A stretch of DNA of 64,000 nucleotides from Streptomyces sp. SCL15-4 (GTDB taxonomy: Bacteria > Actinomycetota > Actinomycetes > Streptomycetales > Streptomycetaceae): positions 3,534,001 through 3,598,000 of the forward strand of contig NZ_JAOBTQ010000001.1 of the NCBI RefSeq assembly GCF_033366695.1, read 5' to 3'. Made by a program: the position numbers and the translations under genes. Shown here piece by piece: positions 35,620-44,760 of this stretch; positions within the stretch are counted from its first letter, which is position 1, and the number at the start of each line of letters is the position of its first letter. The notes beneath the pieces were generated by a model. That model was given only the letters and a program-made list of their open reading frames with translations. It was not told where the DNA came from and ran no database searches.

Positions 35620-35942
35620 CAGATGTCCTCACCCGTCCGCTTGGCAACGCGGATCTTGTTGCCCTCTTCGTCGAAGCGGTAGCCGACACGCGTGACGACC
35701 TTCTGACCGTCCTTCTCCACGACCAGCTGAACGTTGGACACGTGGATGGGGGCCTCGGTCGTCACGATGCCGCCGGCCTGGGAACCGCTGGCGGTCGGAC
35801 CGGCCTTGGTGTGCTTCTTGACCCGGTTGACACCCTCGACCAGGACGCGGTCCTCGCGCGGGTAAGCGGCAATGACCTTGCCCTGCTTGCCCTTGTCCTT
35901 GCCGGTGATGACCTGGACCAGGTCGCCCTTCTTGATCTTCAT
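35619..35942 (-). CDS. rplX: 50S ribosomal protein L24
   Basis: 107 aa. The N-terminal KOW motif ([39 protein letters not shown]) is diagnostic; L24 starts 50S assembly. The ATG at 35942 is 2 nt past the rplN stop. Confidence 0.98.
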   Translation of the reverse strand: MKIKKGDLVQVITGKDKGKQGKVIAAYPREDRVLVEGVNRVKKHTKAGPTASGSQAGGIVTTEAPIHVSNVQLVVEKDGQKVVTRVGYRFDEEGNKIRVAKRTGEDI

Positions 35943-35944
35943 GC

Positions 35945-36313
35945 TTACAGCACCTCCGGCGCGAGCGAGATGATCTTCATGAACTTCTTCTCGCGCAGCT
36001 CACGGCCGACCGGGCCGAAGATACGGGTGCCGCGAGGGTCGCCGTCGTTCTTCAGAATGACGGCGGCGTTCTCGTCGAAGCGGATGTACGAGCCGTCCGG
36101 ACGGCGGCGCTCCTTGACGGTGCGAACGATGACCGCCTTGACGACGTCACCCTTCTTCACGTTGCCACCGGGGATCGCGTCCTTGACGGTGGCGACGATG
36201 ACGTCACCGATGCCCGCGTAGCGGCGACCGGAGCCACCGAGCACACGGATGCAAAGGATCTCCTTCGCACCAGTGTTGTCGGCGACACGCAGTCGCGACT
36301 CCTGCTGGATCAC
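35945..36313 (-). CDS. rplN: 50S ribosomal protein L14
   Basis: 122 aa, full length. [49 protein letters not shown] is the L14 signature; it contacts 16S rRNA across the subunit interface. The GTG at 36313 is the usual start for this gene. Two hairpins upstream separate it from rpsQ, so it may begin the spc unit. Confidence 0.98.
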   Translation of the reverse strand: MIQQESRLRVADNTGAKEILCIRVLGGSGRRYAGIGDVIVATVKDAIPGGNVKKGDVVKAVIVRTVKERRRPDGSYIRFDENAAVILKNDGDPRGTRIFGPVGRELREKKFMKIISLAPEVL

Positions 36314-36340
36314 GTCTATCTCCTGATCGTCTGCCGGTTC

Positions 36341-36377
36341 CCGGCAGGGGCCTTCCCTTTCGGGAGGAGCCCCTGCC
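36341..36377 (-). terminator. Hairpin A between rpsQ and rplN
   Basis: CGGCAGGGGC pairs with GCCCCTGCCG, with an inner TCCC/GGGA stem. Together with hairpin B it fills most of the 105-nt gap and probably marks the S10/spc boundary. Confidence 0.6.
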
Positions 36378-36393
36378 GAGCCTGGCGGAACTG

Positions 36394-36415
36394 ACCTGCG
36401 GGGTTAGCCCCGCAG
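36394..36415 (-). terminator. Hairpin B directly after rpsQ
   Basis: CCTGCGGGG and CCCCGCAGG pair perfectly over a 4-nt loop. It starts 3 nt past the rpsQ stop and precedes hairpin A in the direction of transcription. Confidence 0.6.
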
Positions 36416-36418
36416 GAA

Positions 36419-36706
36419 TTACTTGGCCTTCTCGAGGATCTCGACGACGCGCCAGCGCTTCGTCGCGGACAGCGGCCGGGTCTCCATGAGGAGGACGCGG
36501 TCGCCGACACCCGCGGCGTTCTGCTCGTCGTGCGCCTTGAGCTTGTTCGTACGGCGGATGACCTTGCCGTACAGCGCGTGCTTGACGCGGTCCTCGACGG
36601 CGACGACGACGGTCTTGTCCATCTTGTCGCTGACGACGAGGCCCTCGCGCGTCTTGCGGAAGCCGCGCGCCTCGGTGTTCTGCTCAGTCACGTTGTTCTC
36701 GCTCAT
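36419..36706 (-). CDS. rpsQ: 30S ribosomal protein S17
   Basis: 95 aa OB-fold protein. [45 protein letters not shown] is the S17 core. The N-terminal 15 residues are an actinobacterial extension. The ATG at 36706 overlaps the rpmC stop by 4 nt. Confidence 0.98.
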   Translation of the reverse strand: MSENNVTEQNTEARGFRKTREGLVVSDKMDKTVVVAVEDRVKHALYGKVIRRTNKLKAHDEQNAAGVGDRVLLMETRPLSATKRWRVVEILEKAK

Positions 36707-36927
36707 GCGTTCTCCACCGTTTCGATGCCCAGCTCGCGCTCGCGCATCAGGGTGTAGATCCGCGCGATGTCCTTACGGACGGCCTTCAGCCGACCGTGGT
36801 TTTCGAGCTGACCCGTGGCCGCCTGGAAGCGGAGGTTGAACAGCTCTTCCTTGGCCTCGCGGAGCTTCGCCAGAAGCTCCTCGTTGCCCAGCTCGCGCAG
36901 CTCGGACGCCTTGGTACCGGCCGACAT
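36703..36927 (-). CDS. rpmC: 50S ribosomal protein L29
   Basis: 74 aa. It is mostly two helices: [59 protein letters not shown]29 lies at the exit tunnel and helps SRP and trigger factor dock. The ATG at 36927 shares one base with the rplP stop (TGATG); a GTG one codon earlier is possible. Confidence 0.97.
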   Translation of the reverse strand: MSAGTKASELRELGNEELLAKLREAKEELFNLRFQAATGQLENHGRLKAVRKDIARIYTLMRERELGIETVENA

Positions 36928-37346
36928 CACGCTTCACCTGCCTCGCGCTTGACGATCCGGCACTTCATCGGCAGCTTGTGGGCCGCACGGGTCAGCGCCT
37001 CACGGGCGATCTTTTCGTTGGGGTACGACAGCTCGAACATCACACGTCCGGGCTTGACGTTCGCGATCCACCACTCCGGAGAACCCTTACCGGAACCCAT
37101 GCGGGTCTCGGCCGGCTTCTTGGTGAGGGGACGGTCGGGGTAGATGTTGATCCAGACCTTGCCGCCACGCTTGATGTGACGGGTCATCGCGATACGAGCC
37201 GCCTCGATCTGGCGGTTCGTGACGTAGGCCGGGGTCAGCGCCTGGATGCCGTACTCGCCGAACGCAACCTGCGTCCCACCCTTGGACATACCGTTGCGCT
37301 TCGGGTGGTGCTGCTTGCGGTGCTTGACCCTACGGGGGATCAGCAT
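36927..37346 (-). CDS. rplP: 50S ribosomal protein L16
   Basis: 139 aa. [36 protein letters not shown] and [21 protein letters not shown] are conserved; L16 positions A-site t[13 protein letters not shown] carries the Arg that is hydroxylated in some bacteria. The ATG at 37346 is 5 nt past the rpsC stop. Confidence 0.98.
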   Translation of the reverse strand: MLIPRRVKHRKQHHPKRNGMSKGGTQVAFGEYGIQALTPAYVTNRQIEAARIAMTRHIKRGGKVWINIYPDRPLTKKPAETRMGSGKGSPEWWIANVKPGRVMFELSYPNEKIAREALTRAAHKLPMKCRIVKREAGEA

Positions 37347-37351
37347 TTCGG

Positions 37352-38176
37352 TCAGGCCTCCGTTCCGGTGCTCTCAGCCGGAGCGGCAGCCGCGGGGGCC
37401 TCGGCCTTGGGGGCCTCGGCACCAGCAGCCTGCTGCGGCTTGCGACCGCGCCGCTCGCCACCGCGGCCACCACGGGCCGGGCGGTCGGCGCCACCGCGGG
37501 CCGGGCGGTTACCCGCACGGGCGGCAGCGTTCTCGGCGCGGACCTCGGCGATGTTCTTGACGTCGCCCTTGTAGATCCAGACCTTCACACCGATGCGGCC
37601 GAAGGTCGTCTTGGCCTCGAAGAAGCCGTAGTCCACGTTCGCGCGGAGCGTGTGCAGGGGCACACGGCCCTCGCGGTAGAACTCCGAGCGGGACATCTCG
37701 GCGCCGCCGAGGCGGCCACCGCACTGGATCTTGATGCCCTTGGCGCCGGCCTTCATGGCGGACTGCATGCTCTTGCGCATGGCCCGACGGAAGGAGACGC
37801 GGGAGGACAGCTGCTCGGCGACGGCCTGGGCCACCAGCTGAGCGTCCGTCTCCGGGTTCTTGACCTCGAGGATGTTGAGCTGGACCTGCTTGCCGGTCAG
37901 CTTCTCCAGGTCACCGCGGATGCGGTCGGCCTCGGCGCCGCGGCGGCCGATGACGATGCCCGGGCGAGCGGTGTGGATGTCCACGCGGACGCGGTCACGG
38001 GTGCGCTCGATCTCGACCTTGGAGATGCCGGCGCGCTCCATGCCGGACGTCATCATCCGACGGATGGCGACGTCTTCCTTGACGTAGTCCTTGTACAGCT
38101 TGTCGGCGTACCAACGCGACTTGAAGTCGGTCGTGACACCGAGCCGGAACCCGTGCGGGTTTACCTTCTGGCCCAT
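37352..38176 (-). CDS. rpsC: 30S ribosomal protein S3
   Basis: 274 aa. The type 2 KH domain (about 20-105, with [26 protein letters not shown]) and the C-terminal S3 domain ([41 protein letters not shown]) are complete. A 60-residue Ala/Arg/Gly-rich tail is longer than in E. coli and common in actinobacteria. The ATG at 38176 overlaps the rplV stop by 1 nt. Confidence 0.98.
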   Translation of the reverse strand: MGQKVNPHGFRLGVTTDFKSRWYADKLYKDYVKEDVAIRRMMTSGMERAGISKVEIERTRDRVRVDIHTARPGIVIGRRGAEADRIRGDLEKLTGKQVQLNILEVKNPETDAQLVAQAVAEQLSSRVSFRRAMRKSMQSAMKAGAKGIKIQCGGRLGGAEMSRSEFYREGRVPLHTLRANVDYGFFEAKTTFGRIGVKVWIYKGDVKNIAEVRAENAAARAGNRPARGGADRPARGGRGGERRGRKPQQAAGAEAPKAEAPAAAAPAESTGTEA

Positions 38177-38523
38177 TACCGGGTTCCTTCCTTGCTGCTG
38201 ACGACCACGGTGATGTGGCTGGTCCGCTTGCGGATCCGGTAGGCACGGCCCTGGGCGCGCGGCCGGAACCGCTTCAGGGTCGGGCCCTCGTCGACGTAGG
38301 CCTCGGAAATGAAGAGGCTGTCGACATCGGTGTGGTCGTAGTTGTGCGCGGCGTTGGCGATGGCGCTGTCGAGCACCTTGCCCACCGGCACCGAGGCGGC
38401 CTGCGGAGCGAATCGCAGGACGGCCTGGGCCTCCGTGGCGTCCATGCCACGGATGAGGTCCACCACGCGGCGGGCCTTCATGGGCGTGACGCGGATGTAC
38501 CGCGCCTGGGCCCTGGCTTCCAT
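38176..38523 (-). CDS. rplV: 50S ribosomal protein L22
   Basis: 115 aa. [32 protein letters not shown] is the L22 signature. The beta-hairpin that lines the exit tunnel ([25 protein letters not shown]) has no insertion of the macrolide-resistance type. The ATG at 38523 gives [11 protein letters not shown]. Confidence 0.98.
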   Translation of the reverse strand: MEARAQARYIRVTPMKARRVVDLIRGMDATEAQAVLRFAPQAASVPVGKVLDSAIANAAHNYDHTDVDSLFISEAYVDEGPTLKRFRPRAQGRAYRIRKRTSHITVVVSSKEGTR

Positions 38524-38566
38524 GGTTGTCCCTTCAGTTACTTACGTGTCTGAATGCGATCCGCTA

Positions 38567-38848
38567 CTAGCGGCGCTTCGACTTCCGGTCTTCCTTGACG
38601 TGGCCCCGGAAGGTGCGGGTCGGCGAGAACTCGCCGAGCTTGTGGCCGACCATCGACTCGGTGACGAACACCGGGATGTGGGTCTTGCCGTTGTGCACCG
38701 CGATCGTGTGGCCGAGCATGGCCGGGACGATCATCGAGCGACGGGACCAGGTCTTGATGACGTTCTTGGTGCCCGCTTCGTTCTGGGCGTCCACCTTCTT
38801 CATCAGGTGGTCGTCGACGAAGGGCCCCTTCTTCAAGCTACGAGGCAT
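38567..38848 (-). CDS. rpsS: 30S ribosomal protein S19
   Basis: 93 aa. [19 protein letters not shown] and the [16 protein letters not shown] motif are diagnostic for S19, in the 30S head. The ATG at 38848 is 12 nt downstream of rplB. Confidence 0.98.
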   Translation of the reverse strand: MPRSLKKGPFVDDHLMKKVDAQNEAGTKNVIKTWSRRSMIVPAMLGHTIAVHNGKTHIPVFVTESMVGHKLGEFSPTRTFRGHVKEDRKSKRR

Positions 38849-38860
38849 CTCAACCCGTCC

Positions 38861-39697
38861 TTAGCGCTTCTTGTTCGTCTTGCGGCGGCGGACGATGTAC
38901 TTGTTCGACGCCTTCTTGGGCGAACGAGTACGGCCTTCCTTCTTGCCCCACGGGGACACGGGGTGGCGGCCACCGGAGGTACGACCCTCACCACCACCGT
39001 GCGGGTGGTCGACCGGGTTCATGACCACACCACGGACGGTCGGGCGGACGCCCAGCCACCGCTTGCGGCCGGCCTTGCCCCAGTTGATGTTCGACTGCTC
39101 GGCGTTGCCGACCTCGCCGATGGTGGCGCGGCAGCGGACGTCGACCAGGCGGATCTCACCGGACGGCATGCGCAGGTGGGCGTAGGCGCCCTCCTTCGCG
39201 AGCAGCTGCACGGAGGCACCGGCGGAGCGGGCGAACTTGGCACCGCCACCGGGACGGAGCTCGATCGCGTGGATCGTGGTACCGACCGGGATGTTGCGGA
39301 GGGCCAGGTTGTTGCCCGGCTTGATGTCGGCCCCGGGACCGTTCTCCACGGTGTCGCCCTGCTGCAGGTTGCGCGGGGCGAGGATGTAGCGCTTCTCGCC
39401 GTCCGCGTAGTGCAGCAGCGCGATGCGCGCGGTGCGGTTGGGGTCGTACTCGATGTGCGCGACCTTCGCCGGCACGCCGTCCTTGTCGTGACGACGGAAG
39501 TCGATCACTCGGTAGGCGCGCTTGTGTCCGCCACCCTGGTGGCGAACGGTCACACGACCGGCGTTGTTACGGCCGCCCTTGCTGTGCAGCGGGCGAACCA
39601 GCGACTTCTCCGGCGTGGACCGCGTGACCTCGACGAAGTCGGCAACGCTGGCGCCACGACGGCCCGGCGTAGTCGGCTTGTACTTGCGGATTCCCAT
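38861..39697 (-). CDS. rplB: 50S ribosomal protein L2
   Basis: 278 aa. It has [20 protein letters not shown], the OB-fold [16 protein letters not shown] region and the C-terminal [31 protein letters not shown], which includes the conserved His near the peptidyl-transferase centre. It is full length. The ATG is at 39697. Confidence 0.98.
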   Translation of the reverse strand: MGIRKYKPTTPGRRGASVADFVEVTRSTPEKSLVRPLHSKGGRNNAGRVTVRHQGGGHKRAYRVIDFRRHDKDGVPAKVAHIEYDPNRTARIALLHYADGEKRYILAPRNLQQGDTVENGPGADIKPGNNLALRNIPVGTTIHAIELRPGGGAKFARSAGASVQLLAKEGAYAHLRMPSGEIRLVDVRCRATIGEVGNAEQSNINWGKAGRKRWLGVRPTVRGVVMNPVDHPHGGGEGRTSGGRHPVSPWGKKEGRTRSPKKASNKYIVRRRKTNKKR

Positions 39698-39737
39698 TTC
39701 TCAGTCCTCGTCCGATATCGGACGATCCGGACCGCCC

Positions 39738-40157
39738 TTAGGCGGTCGGACCGCCGAAGATGTCGATACGGTCGCCCTCGGCGAGGGTCACGATCGCGCG
39801 CTTGCTGCCGGCACGCTGACCGAAGCCGGTCTTCGTGCGCTTGCGCTTGCCCTGGCGGTTGATCGTGTTAACCCCGGTGACCTTGACGTCGAAGACCGCC
39901 TGGACGGCCTGCTTGATCTGGGTCTTGTTGGCGTTCGGGTCGACGATGAACGTGTACTTGTTCTCGTCGAGGAGCGCGTAGCTCTTCTCGGAGACGACCG
40001 GCTTCAGCAGGACGTCACGGGGGTCCGTGTACGACTTGCTCAGCGGGGTCTCGACGGTGTTCTTGCCCTCGGTGGCGTGGCGACGCGCCTTGGCGACGCG
40101 CGCGGCCTTGGCGGCCTTGGCGGCCTTCGAGGCGATAGCGGGGTGACGGATGGCCAT
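39738..40157 (-). CDS. rplW: 50S ribosomal protein L23
   Basis: 139 aa. The L23 core is about residues 42-139 ([45 protein letters not shown]), which docks trigger factor and SRP at the tunnel exit. An Ala/Lys-rich N-terminal extension of about 40 residues ([20 protein letters not shown]) is an actinobacterial feature. The ATG at 40157 overlaps the rplD stop by 1 nt. Confidence 0.98.
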   Translation of the reverse strand: MAIRHPAIASKAAKAAKAARVAKARRHATEGKNTVETPLSKSYTDPRDVLLKPVVSEKSYALLDENKYTFIVDPNANKTQIKQAVQAVFDVKVTGVNTINRQGKRKRTKTGFGQRAGSKRAIVTLAEGDRIDIFGGPTA

Positions 40158-40810
40158 CAGACCTCGCTCCCTTCGGTGTCGTTGGCCTTCGGGCCGGCGA
40201 CGAAGGACTCGAAAGCGGCCTGGGTGAAGACCACGTCGTCCGAGACGAGAACGTCGTACGTGTTCAGCTGGCCCGGCTCCAGGATGTGGACCTGGGGCAG
40301 GTTGCGGGCGGACAGCCACGCGGCCTCGTCGGAGCGGTCGACGACCAGGAGCAGGTTCTTGCGCTCCGAGATCTTGCCGAACAGGCTCTTGGCGGCCTTG
40401 GTGCTGGGGGTCTCGCCCTCGACCACGCCGGAGACGACGTGGATGCGGTTGTGACGCGCCCGGTCGGTGAGGGCACCGCGCAGGGCGGCGGCCTTCATCT
40501 TCTTCGGGGTGCGCTGCGAGTAGTCACGCGGCACGGGACCGTGCACGACGCCACCACCGGCGAACTGCGGCGCGCGGGTCGAACCCTGACGGGCGCGACC
40601 GGTGCCCTTCTGGCGGTACGGCTTCTTGCCACCGCCACGGACTTCGCCGCGGGTCTTGGTCTTGTGCGTGCCCTGGCGGGCAGCGGCCAGCTGCGCGACG
40701 ACGACCTGGTGGATCAGCGGGACGCTGACCTTGGCGTCGAAGATCTCCGCGGGGAGCTCGACGGAACCGGCCTTGTCGCCCGCCGGCGAAAGGATGTCAA
40801 CAGTGCTCAT
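40157..40810 (-). CDS. rplD: 50S ribosomal protein L4
   Basis: 217 aa. The extended loop that reaches the exit tunnel is seen in [30 protein letters not shown], followed by [25 protein letters not shown]. In E. coli L4 also represses the S10 operon; whether that happens here is not known. The ATG at 40810 is 8 nt past the rplC stop. Confidence 0.98.
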   Translation of the reverse strand: MSTVDILSPAGDKAGSVELPAEIFDAKVSVPLIHQVVVAQLAAARQGTHKTKTRGEVRGGGKKPYRQKGTGRARQGSTRAPQFAGGGVVHGPVPRDYSQRTPKKMKAAALRGALTDRARHNRIHVVSGVVEGETPSTKAAKSLFGKISERKNLLLVVDRSDEAAWLSARNLPQVHILEPGQLNTYDVLVSDDVVFTQAAFESFVAGPKANDTEGSEV

Positions 40811-40818
40811 CGGTTACC

Positions 40819-41463
40819 TCAGGCCCCCTTGGCCGCGGTGCGGACCAGGACGAGGCCGCCGTTCGGACCGGGAACCGCGCCCTTGATGAGCAGCAGACCC
40901 TTCTCCGCGTCAACGGCGTGGACGGTCAGGTTCTGGGTGGTGACCCGCTCGTTGCCCATGCGACCCGCCATGCGGAGGCCCTTGAACACGCGGCCCGGGG
41001 TGGCGCAGCCACCGATGGAACCGGGCGAGCGGTGCTTGCGCTGGGTGCCGTGTCCGGCGCCGAGGCCCTTGAAGTTGTGACGCTTCATGACACCGGCGAA
41101 GCCCTTGCCCTTGCTCTTGCCGGTCACGTCGACCTTGATGCCGGCCTCGAACACCTCGGCGGTGATCTCCTGGCCGAGGGTGTACTCGCTGGCGTCAGCG
41201 GTACGGATCTCGACGAGGTGGCGGCGGGGAGTGACGTCGGCCTTGGCGAAGTGGCCCTTGAGGGGCTTGTTCACCTTGCGCGGGTCGATCTCGCCGAACG
41301 CGATCTGGACAGACTCGTAGCCGTCGACGTCGTTCGTGCGGACCTGGGTGACGACGTTGGGGCCGGCCTTGACGACGGTGACCGGAACAACACGGTTGTT
41401 CTCGTCCCACACCTGCGTCATGCCGAGCTTCTCGCCCAGGATGCCCTTGATCTGCTTAGCCAT
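40819..41463 (-). CDS. rplC: 50S ribosomal protein L3
   Basis: 214 aa. It has [26 protein letters not shown] and the central extension [42 protein letters not shown], which approaches the peptidyl-transferase centre. The ATG at 41463 has GATGATCTGAAAG-type purines upstream. rpsJ is 17 nt upstream. Confidence 0.98.
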   Translation of the reverse strand: MAKQIKGILGEKLGMTQVWDENNRVVPVTVVKAGPNVVTQVRTNDVDGYESVQIAFGEIDPRKVNKPLKGHFAKADVTPRRHLVEIRTADASEYTLGQEITAEVFEAGIKVDVTGKSKGKGFAGVMKRHNFKGLGAGHGTQRKHRSPGSIGGCATPGRVFKGLRMAGRMGNERVTTQNLTVHAVDAEKGLLLIKGAVPGPNGGLVLVRTAAKGA

Positions 41464-41480
41464 CTTTCAGATCACCGGCC

Positions 41481-41789
41481 TCAGAGCTTGATCTCGATGT
41501 CGACACCGGCCGGAAGGTCGAGTCGCATCAGAGAGTCAACGGTCTTGGGGGTCGGGTCGAGGATGTCGATCAGGCGCTTGTGCGTGCGCATCTCGAAGTG
41601 CTCGCGCGAGTCCTTGTACTTGTGCGGCGACTTGATGACGCAGTACACGTTCTTCTCAGTGGGCAGCGGCACCGGGCCCGCGACCGACGCACCAGTGCGG
41701 GTCACCGTCTCGACGATCTTCTTCGCCGAGGAGTCGATGACCTCGTGGTCGTAGGCCTTGAGCCGGATGCGGATCTTCTGTCCCGCCAT
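41481..41789 (-). CDS. rpsJ: 30S ribosomal protein S10
   Basis: 102 aa, the standard length ([34 protein letters not shown], ending [11 protein letters not shown]). S10 also serves as NusE in antitermination complexes. It is the first gene of the S10 cluster and is preceded by a 390-nt leader from the promoter at 42179-42206. The ATG is at 41789. Confidence 0.98.
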   Translation of the reverse strand: MAGQKIRIRLKAYDHEVIDSSAKKIVETVTRTGASVAGPVPLPTEKNVYCVIKSPHKYKDSREHFEMRTHKRLIDILDPTPKTVDSLMRLDLPAGVDIEIKL

Positions 41790-42178
41790 GGCTACTCAGT
41801 AGTCCTGTCTCTCTAACGCTCTGGAACCCGGTGTTGCTTCTGGGTGACCCTTGCTCCTCCGACCCACGCGGTCGGGCGTGTCGCTCTCCCGCTGACACAG
41901 ATGTCCCTTGTCCGAACATCCCTGCGGGATTGACACGGCCCTTCCGGAACCGCAGACCGGGGACCTCGGGTCCACCGGGTGCCTGGTCGGTGTCGCGCCC
42001 ACGCTTCCCGGAAGATTCCCGTACGTCCGCCCCAGTGCTGCCCGTGGGCAGTTAGGACGACGAGTACTGTGGGACTCGCTTCCGGTCCTCCCGGCGGGAG
42101 GCGCGCAGCATCAACACTCGACCGAGCAACTCGGACAGTCTGCCATACAGGGCGGGCGCTGTGCCAATCGAGCCGAAG
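41790..42178 (-). promoter_or_regulatory. Long structured leader of the S10 operon
   Basis: No gene is seen here. If the upstream promoter is right, the leader is about 380 nt. It contains hairpins CCTCCC/GGGAGG (42087-42101) and CTGCCC/GGGCAG (42038-42051), and the element at 41859-41883 that also occurs before rpsL. A GTTCCAG piece (41818-41825) followed by GTTAG is also shared with the rpsL leader. Confidence 0.5.
41859..41883 (-). promoter_or_regulatory. Leader element shared with rpsL
   Basis: On the minus strand the element reads CGACACGCCCGACC then GCGTGGGTCGG. CCGACC and GGTCGG can form a hairpin. It matches 61402-61426 upstream of rpsL at 24 of 25 positions. It lies 70 nt before the rpsJ start. 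A shared regulatory or processing role is inferred. Confidence 0.6.
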
Positions 42179-42206
42179 AGATTACCCCGGGAGTGACGTA
42201 GGTCAA
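42179..42206 (-). promoter_or_regulatory. S10 operon promoter
   Basis: TTGACC (42201-42206) and TAATCT (42179-42184) on the minus strand are 16 nt apart. The match resembles the rplM promoter. It points toward rpsJ. Confidence 0.6.
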
Positions 42207-42270
42207 ACCGGAGTGCCGGCGTCCCGGGCCGTGGGCTCCGGCCGGGAGCGCTCGCCCCGAAGATGTCACC

Positions 42271-42921
42271 GTGGACGACACTCCGTACTCCTTCCTGATC
42301 TCGGCGCACAACCCGGTACCGCTGCCCGGCCCCGCACCGGCCCACCTGCCTCCCGACGCGGAGATGGTCGCGACGGTCTCCCGCCGGCCCGGGAACGCAC
42401 CGCTGGCGCGGGTCTACGCCGGCCGTACGACCGGACACCCGTTCTGGCTCCACTCCGCTCCGGACGACCGCCCGCTCTGTTCCGTCACCTCCGCCGGCCC
42501 GGACACCCACGACGTCCACGCGGCCGACGGCACTCCCCTGGCCCGCGTCACCCGCCGCCCCGGCCGGCTCCTGCCCTGGCCCCGCCGCGTCCGCTGGACG
42601 GCACGGCCGGCCGGGCCGCAGGTGGAGATCACGGGCAAGGCGGGCACCTGGTACGCCTGGCTGCTCTACGTGGTCACCGCGCCCGCCTGGCTCCTGTGGG
42701 TGCTCTGCGCGACGGTGTACTCCTTCTTCGACGGCAGCCCGGACGACTTCACCTTCGGCAGCCCTGCCCGCACCCGCTGGCGCGCCCCGGGCACCGGCAC
42801 GGTCCTGGACTACCGGGGCGTGAGCAGGACGTACCGCCACGATCCCCGGCGCCTGGACGTCCGGGTCGCCTACGCCCTGGCGGTCCTGCGGACCGGCGAC
42901 CGCGCCCGGATCAGAGCCTGA
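42271..42921 (+). CDS. Hypothetical protein with a central transmembrane segment
   Basis: 216 aa. The N-terminal 125 residues are soluble and Pro/Arg-rich. A hydrophobic stretch (WYAWLLYVVTAPAWLLWVLCATVYSFF, about residues 128-154) may be one or two membrane helices, followed by a basic C-terminus. No family is recognised. The GTG at 42271 starts VDDTPYSFLIS. It is divergent from the S10 operon, and its end overlaps the next gene, on the other strand, by 11 nt. Confidence 0.7.
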   Translation: MDDTPYSFLISAHNPVPLPGPAPAHLPPDAEMVATVSRRPGNAPLARVYAGRTTGHPFWLHSAPDDRPLCSVTSAGPDTHDVHAADGTPLARVTRRPGRLLPWPRRVRWTARPAGPQVEITGKAGTWYAWLLYVVTAPAWLLWVLCATVYSFFDGSPDDFTFGSPARTRWRAPGTGTVLDYRGVSRTYRHDPRRLDVRVAYALAVLRTGDRARIRA

Positions 42922-43420
42922 ACAGCGCCCCGCGCCAGGTCCACCCGGCACCGAGGACCGCCTCCTGGAGAGGCGTCTTCATCTCGGCGGTGTCGAAGCG
43001 GTAGTCCTCCGTGGCCCGTATCCTTCCGTCGGGCCCCCGCTCGACCGTCCAGCTCCGGGACACGGACCTGACCTGCCCCCGGGAGTACTCCGCCGACAGG
43101 ACCAGCCTGGGCCGCTCGCCGACCCAGGTGACCTCCCACTCCCGGTCGAGCGCGCGCACCTCGCGCTTCTCCGGGACCAGCCGCATCCGCGTCTCCAGGG
43201 CCCGGCTGATCCGGGCCCGCGCGAAGAAGCCGTGCCAGGCGGGCTCCCTGATACGCCACTCCGCCACCAGGTCGGCACCGCCGGCGACCCCCTCCCGCAC
43301 GACGTACGGCACGTCCGGCCCGCCTACGGCGAGCAGGGCGGCGCGGACTTCCTGCGTCGGCCGGGGCGGGACGCCGGGGTCGGGGTGCCTGGTGCCGGTG
43401 AAGCGATCGCGAAGTCCCAT
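42911..43420 (-). CDS. Hypothetical protein
   Basis: 169 aa, soluble, rich in Arg and Trp. Sequence such as YVVREGVAGGADLVAEWRIREPAWHGFFARARISRALETRMRLVPEKREVRALDREWEVTW suggests a beta-rich fold common in Streptomyces proteins of unknown role. The ATG at 43420 gives MGLRDRFTGTRHPDPG. It is convergent with the gene at 42271. No function can be given. Confidence 0.75.
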   Translation of the reverse strand: MGLRDRFTGTRHPDPGVPPRPTQEVRAALLAVGGPDVPYVVREGVAGGADLVAEWRIREPAWHGFFARARISRALETRMRLVPEKREVRALDREWEVTWVGERPRLVLSAEYSRGQVRSVSRSWTVERGPDGRIRATEDYRFDTAEMKTPLQEAVLGAGWTWRGALFRL

Positions 43421-43527
43421 ACCGATCAGTATTGGGTGCCGAGATCCGTGCCTTCGGGGGCCCCGCGGCAGCCGGAGACCGGCCCTTCTGTGGGTTGGCG
43501 GCGCGGTGCGCGCCTGACCGACCCCCG

Positions 43528-43779
43528 TCAGCCGCGCGAAGCGTAGGTCACGAAGTCGGCCCAGGCGGCCGGGGCGACGGTGAGGCAGGGGCCGTCGGCG
43601 TTCTTGGAGTCGCGGATGTGGATGGTGGAGGGGGTGGGGGCGACTTCGAGGCAGTCACCGGGTTCGCCGCTGCTGCTGTAGCTGCTCTTGAACCAGTGCA
43701 GTGCGATCTCCACGCAGTCGTCGACCTCAGCGCTGCTGCTGTAACTGCTCTTGAACCAGTGCAGTTCCACGGTGCTCAT
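43528..43779 (-). CDS. DUF397-domain protein with an internal duplication
   Basis: 83 aa. DUF397 proteins are small partners of XRE/WhiJ-type regulators in Streptomyces. The motif LHWFKSSYSSS followed by DC[VL]E[IV]A occurs twice (about residues 6-25 and 27-50), so the N-terminal half has been duplicated. The rest (IHIRDSKNADGPCLTVAPAAWADFVTYA) is a normal DUF397 C-terminus. The ATG at 43779 overlaps the upstream regulator's stop in ATGA, so the two are translationally coupled. Confidence 0.9.
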   Translation of the reverse strand: MSTVELHWFKSSYSSSAEVDDCVEIALHWFKSSYSSSGEPGDCLEVAPTPSTIHIRDSKNADGPCLTVAPAAWADFVTYASRG

Positions 43780-44621
43780 AGTCGTCCCAACGCTTTCTCG
43801 ATGAAGTCCCGCGACTTCCTCGGCGGGAGAGCCTGCGACCGGATCATGCCATAGCGCAGTTCGAGGATCCGGAGGTCTTTGAGGTTCGAGACCGGGCGGC
43901 CGTTGAACGCGCCGTCCGAGCGCCCGATCGCCGTACCGTCCGCGAACTTCAGCACTTCGACCAGCCCCGAAGCTCCGGGGTTCTCCTCGCAATCGGTCGG
44001 CATGACCTGGAGCGTGACGTTCCTCAACCTAGCCACTTCCAAAAGGTGTTGGAGTTGTTCACGCAACACCATCGTGCCACCGTAGGGGCGTTCGAGCGTC
44101 ACTTGCTCCAGGACGAAACTGAGTGTGGGGGCGGGGTCGCGCTCGAAGACGGATTTCCGTGCCATGCGCGCGGCGACTCCCCGCTCCACCATGTCTTCGC
44201 TGCGGGCGGGCTGCCTCATTTCCAGCAGCGCCCGCGCGTACCCTGGCGTCTGCAACAGCCCATGGATGTTGTGGTTGCTGTAGAGCAGCATTTCCACCGC
44301 GCGCCCCTCCAGCTCCGCCAGCGCCCGTACCTTCTTCGGGTACCGCGCCTTCCTCATGTCCTCCATGAAGGCCCGCAGATGCCCCTGCGCCTTCAGGAAC
44401 GTGTCCGCGCTGTCCAGGAACTCCGGCCGGGGAATGCGCGCCCCGCGTTCGATCTTGCGGATCATGTCCTCGCCGTAGCCCAGGGCCTCCGCCAGCTCGG
44501 GTACGCTCACGCCGGCCGACTCCCGGCAAACCTTGAGCAACCGGCCCACCGCCTGGACCACCGGCTCGATCTCGTCGCCCGGCTCGACGTCCCAACCCGC
44601 CTCGTCCACACCCTCGCCCAT
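43776..44621 (-). CDS. XRE-family helix-turn-helix regulator with DUF5753 (WhiJ/Scr1-like)
   Basis: 281 aa. The HTH (LLKVCRESAGVSVPELAEALGYGEDMIRKIERGARIP) covers about residues 28-64. The rest is the DUF5753 sensor-like domain (NHNIHGLLQTPGYARALLEM, LEQVTLERPYGGTMVLREQLQHLLEVA, VTLQVMPTDCEENPG). Such regulators pair with DUF397 proteins and often with an anti-sigma-like ATPase, in modules that affect development and antibiotic production. AAGGAGGA sits before the ATG at 44621. Direct repeats upstream may be its operator. Confidence 0.93.
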   Translation of the reverse strand: MGEGVDEAGWDVEPGDEIEPVVQAVGRLLKVCRESAGVSVPELAEALGYGEDMIRKIERGARIPRPEFLDSADTFLKAQGHLRAFMEDMRKARYPKKVRALAELEGRAVEMLLYSNHNIHGLLQTPGYARALLEMRQPARSEDMVERGVAARMARKSVFERDPAPTLSFVLEQVTLERPYGGTMVLREQLQHLLEVARLRNVTLQVMPTDCEENPGASGLVEVLKFADGTAIGRSDGAFNGRPVSNLKDLRILELRYGMIRSQALPPRKSRDFIEKALGRL

Positions 44622-44662
44622 GGCTTCCTCCTTCGGCGCGCAGTCGTACCCGTACAACGCCT

Positions 44663-44706
44663 GAGACAGCCGAGACAGCCGAGACAAATCGGGAGACAGT
44701 CACTGT
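44663..44706. promoter_or_regulatory. Direct repeats and palindrome between XRE and ATPase genes
   Basis: GAGACA occurs four times at 44663, 44672, 44681 and 44693 (spacing 9, 9 and 12 nt), the first two as GAGACAGCC. The last overlaps a palindrome ACAGT-C-ACTGT (44696-44706). It lies between the divergent XRE and ATPase genes and could bind the XRE regulator. Confidence 0.5.
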
Positions 44707-44760
44707 ACGTGCAGGCGATGTCACTCCCCTACGGAAGCAGGCTTCGCCACGCTCAGTGAC

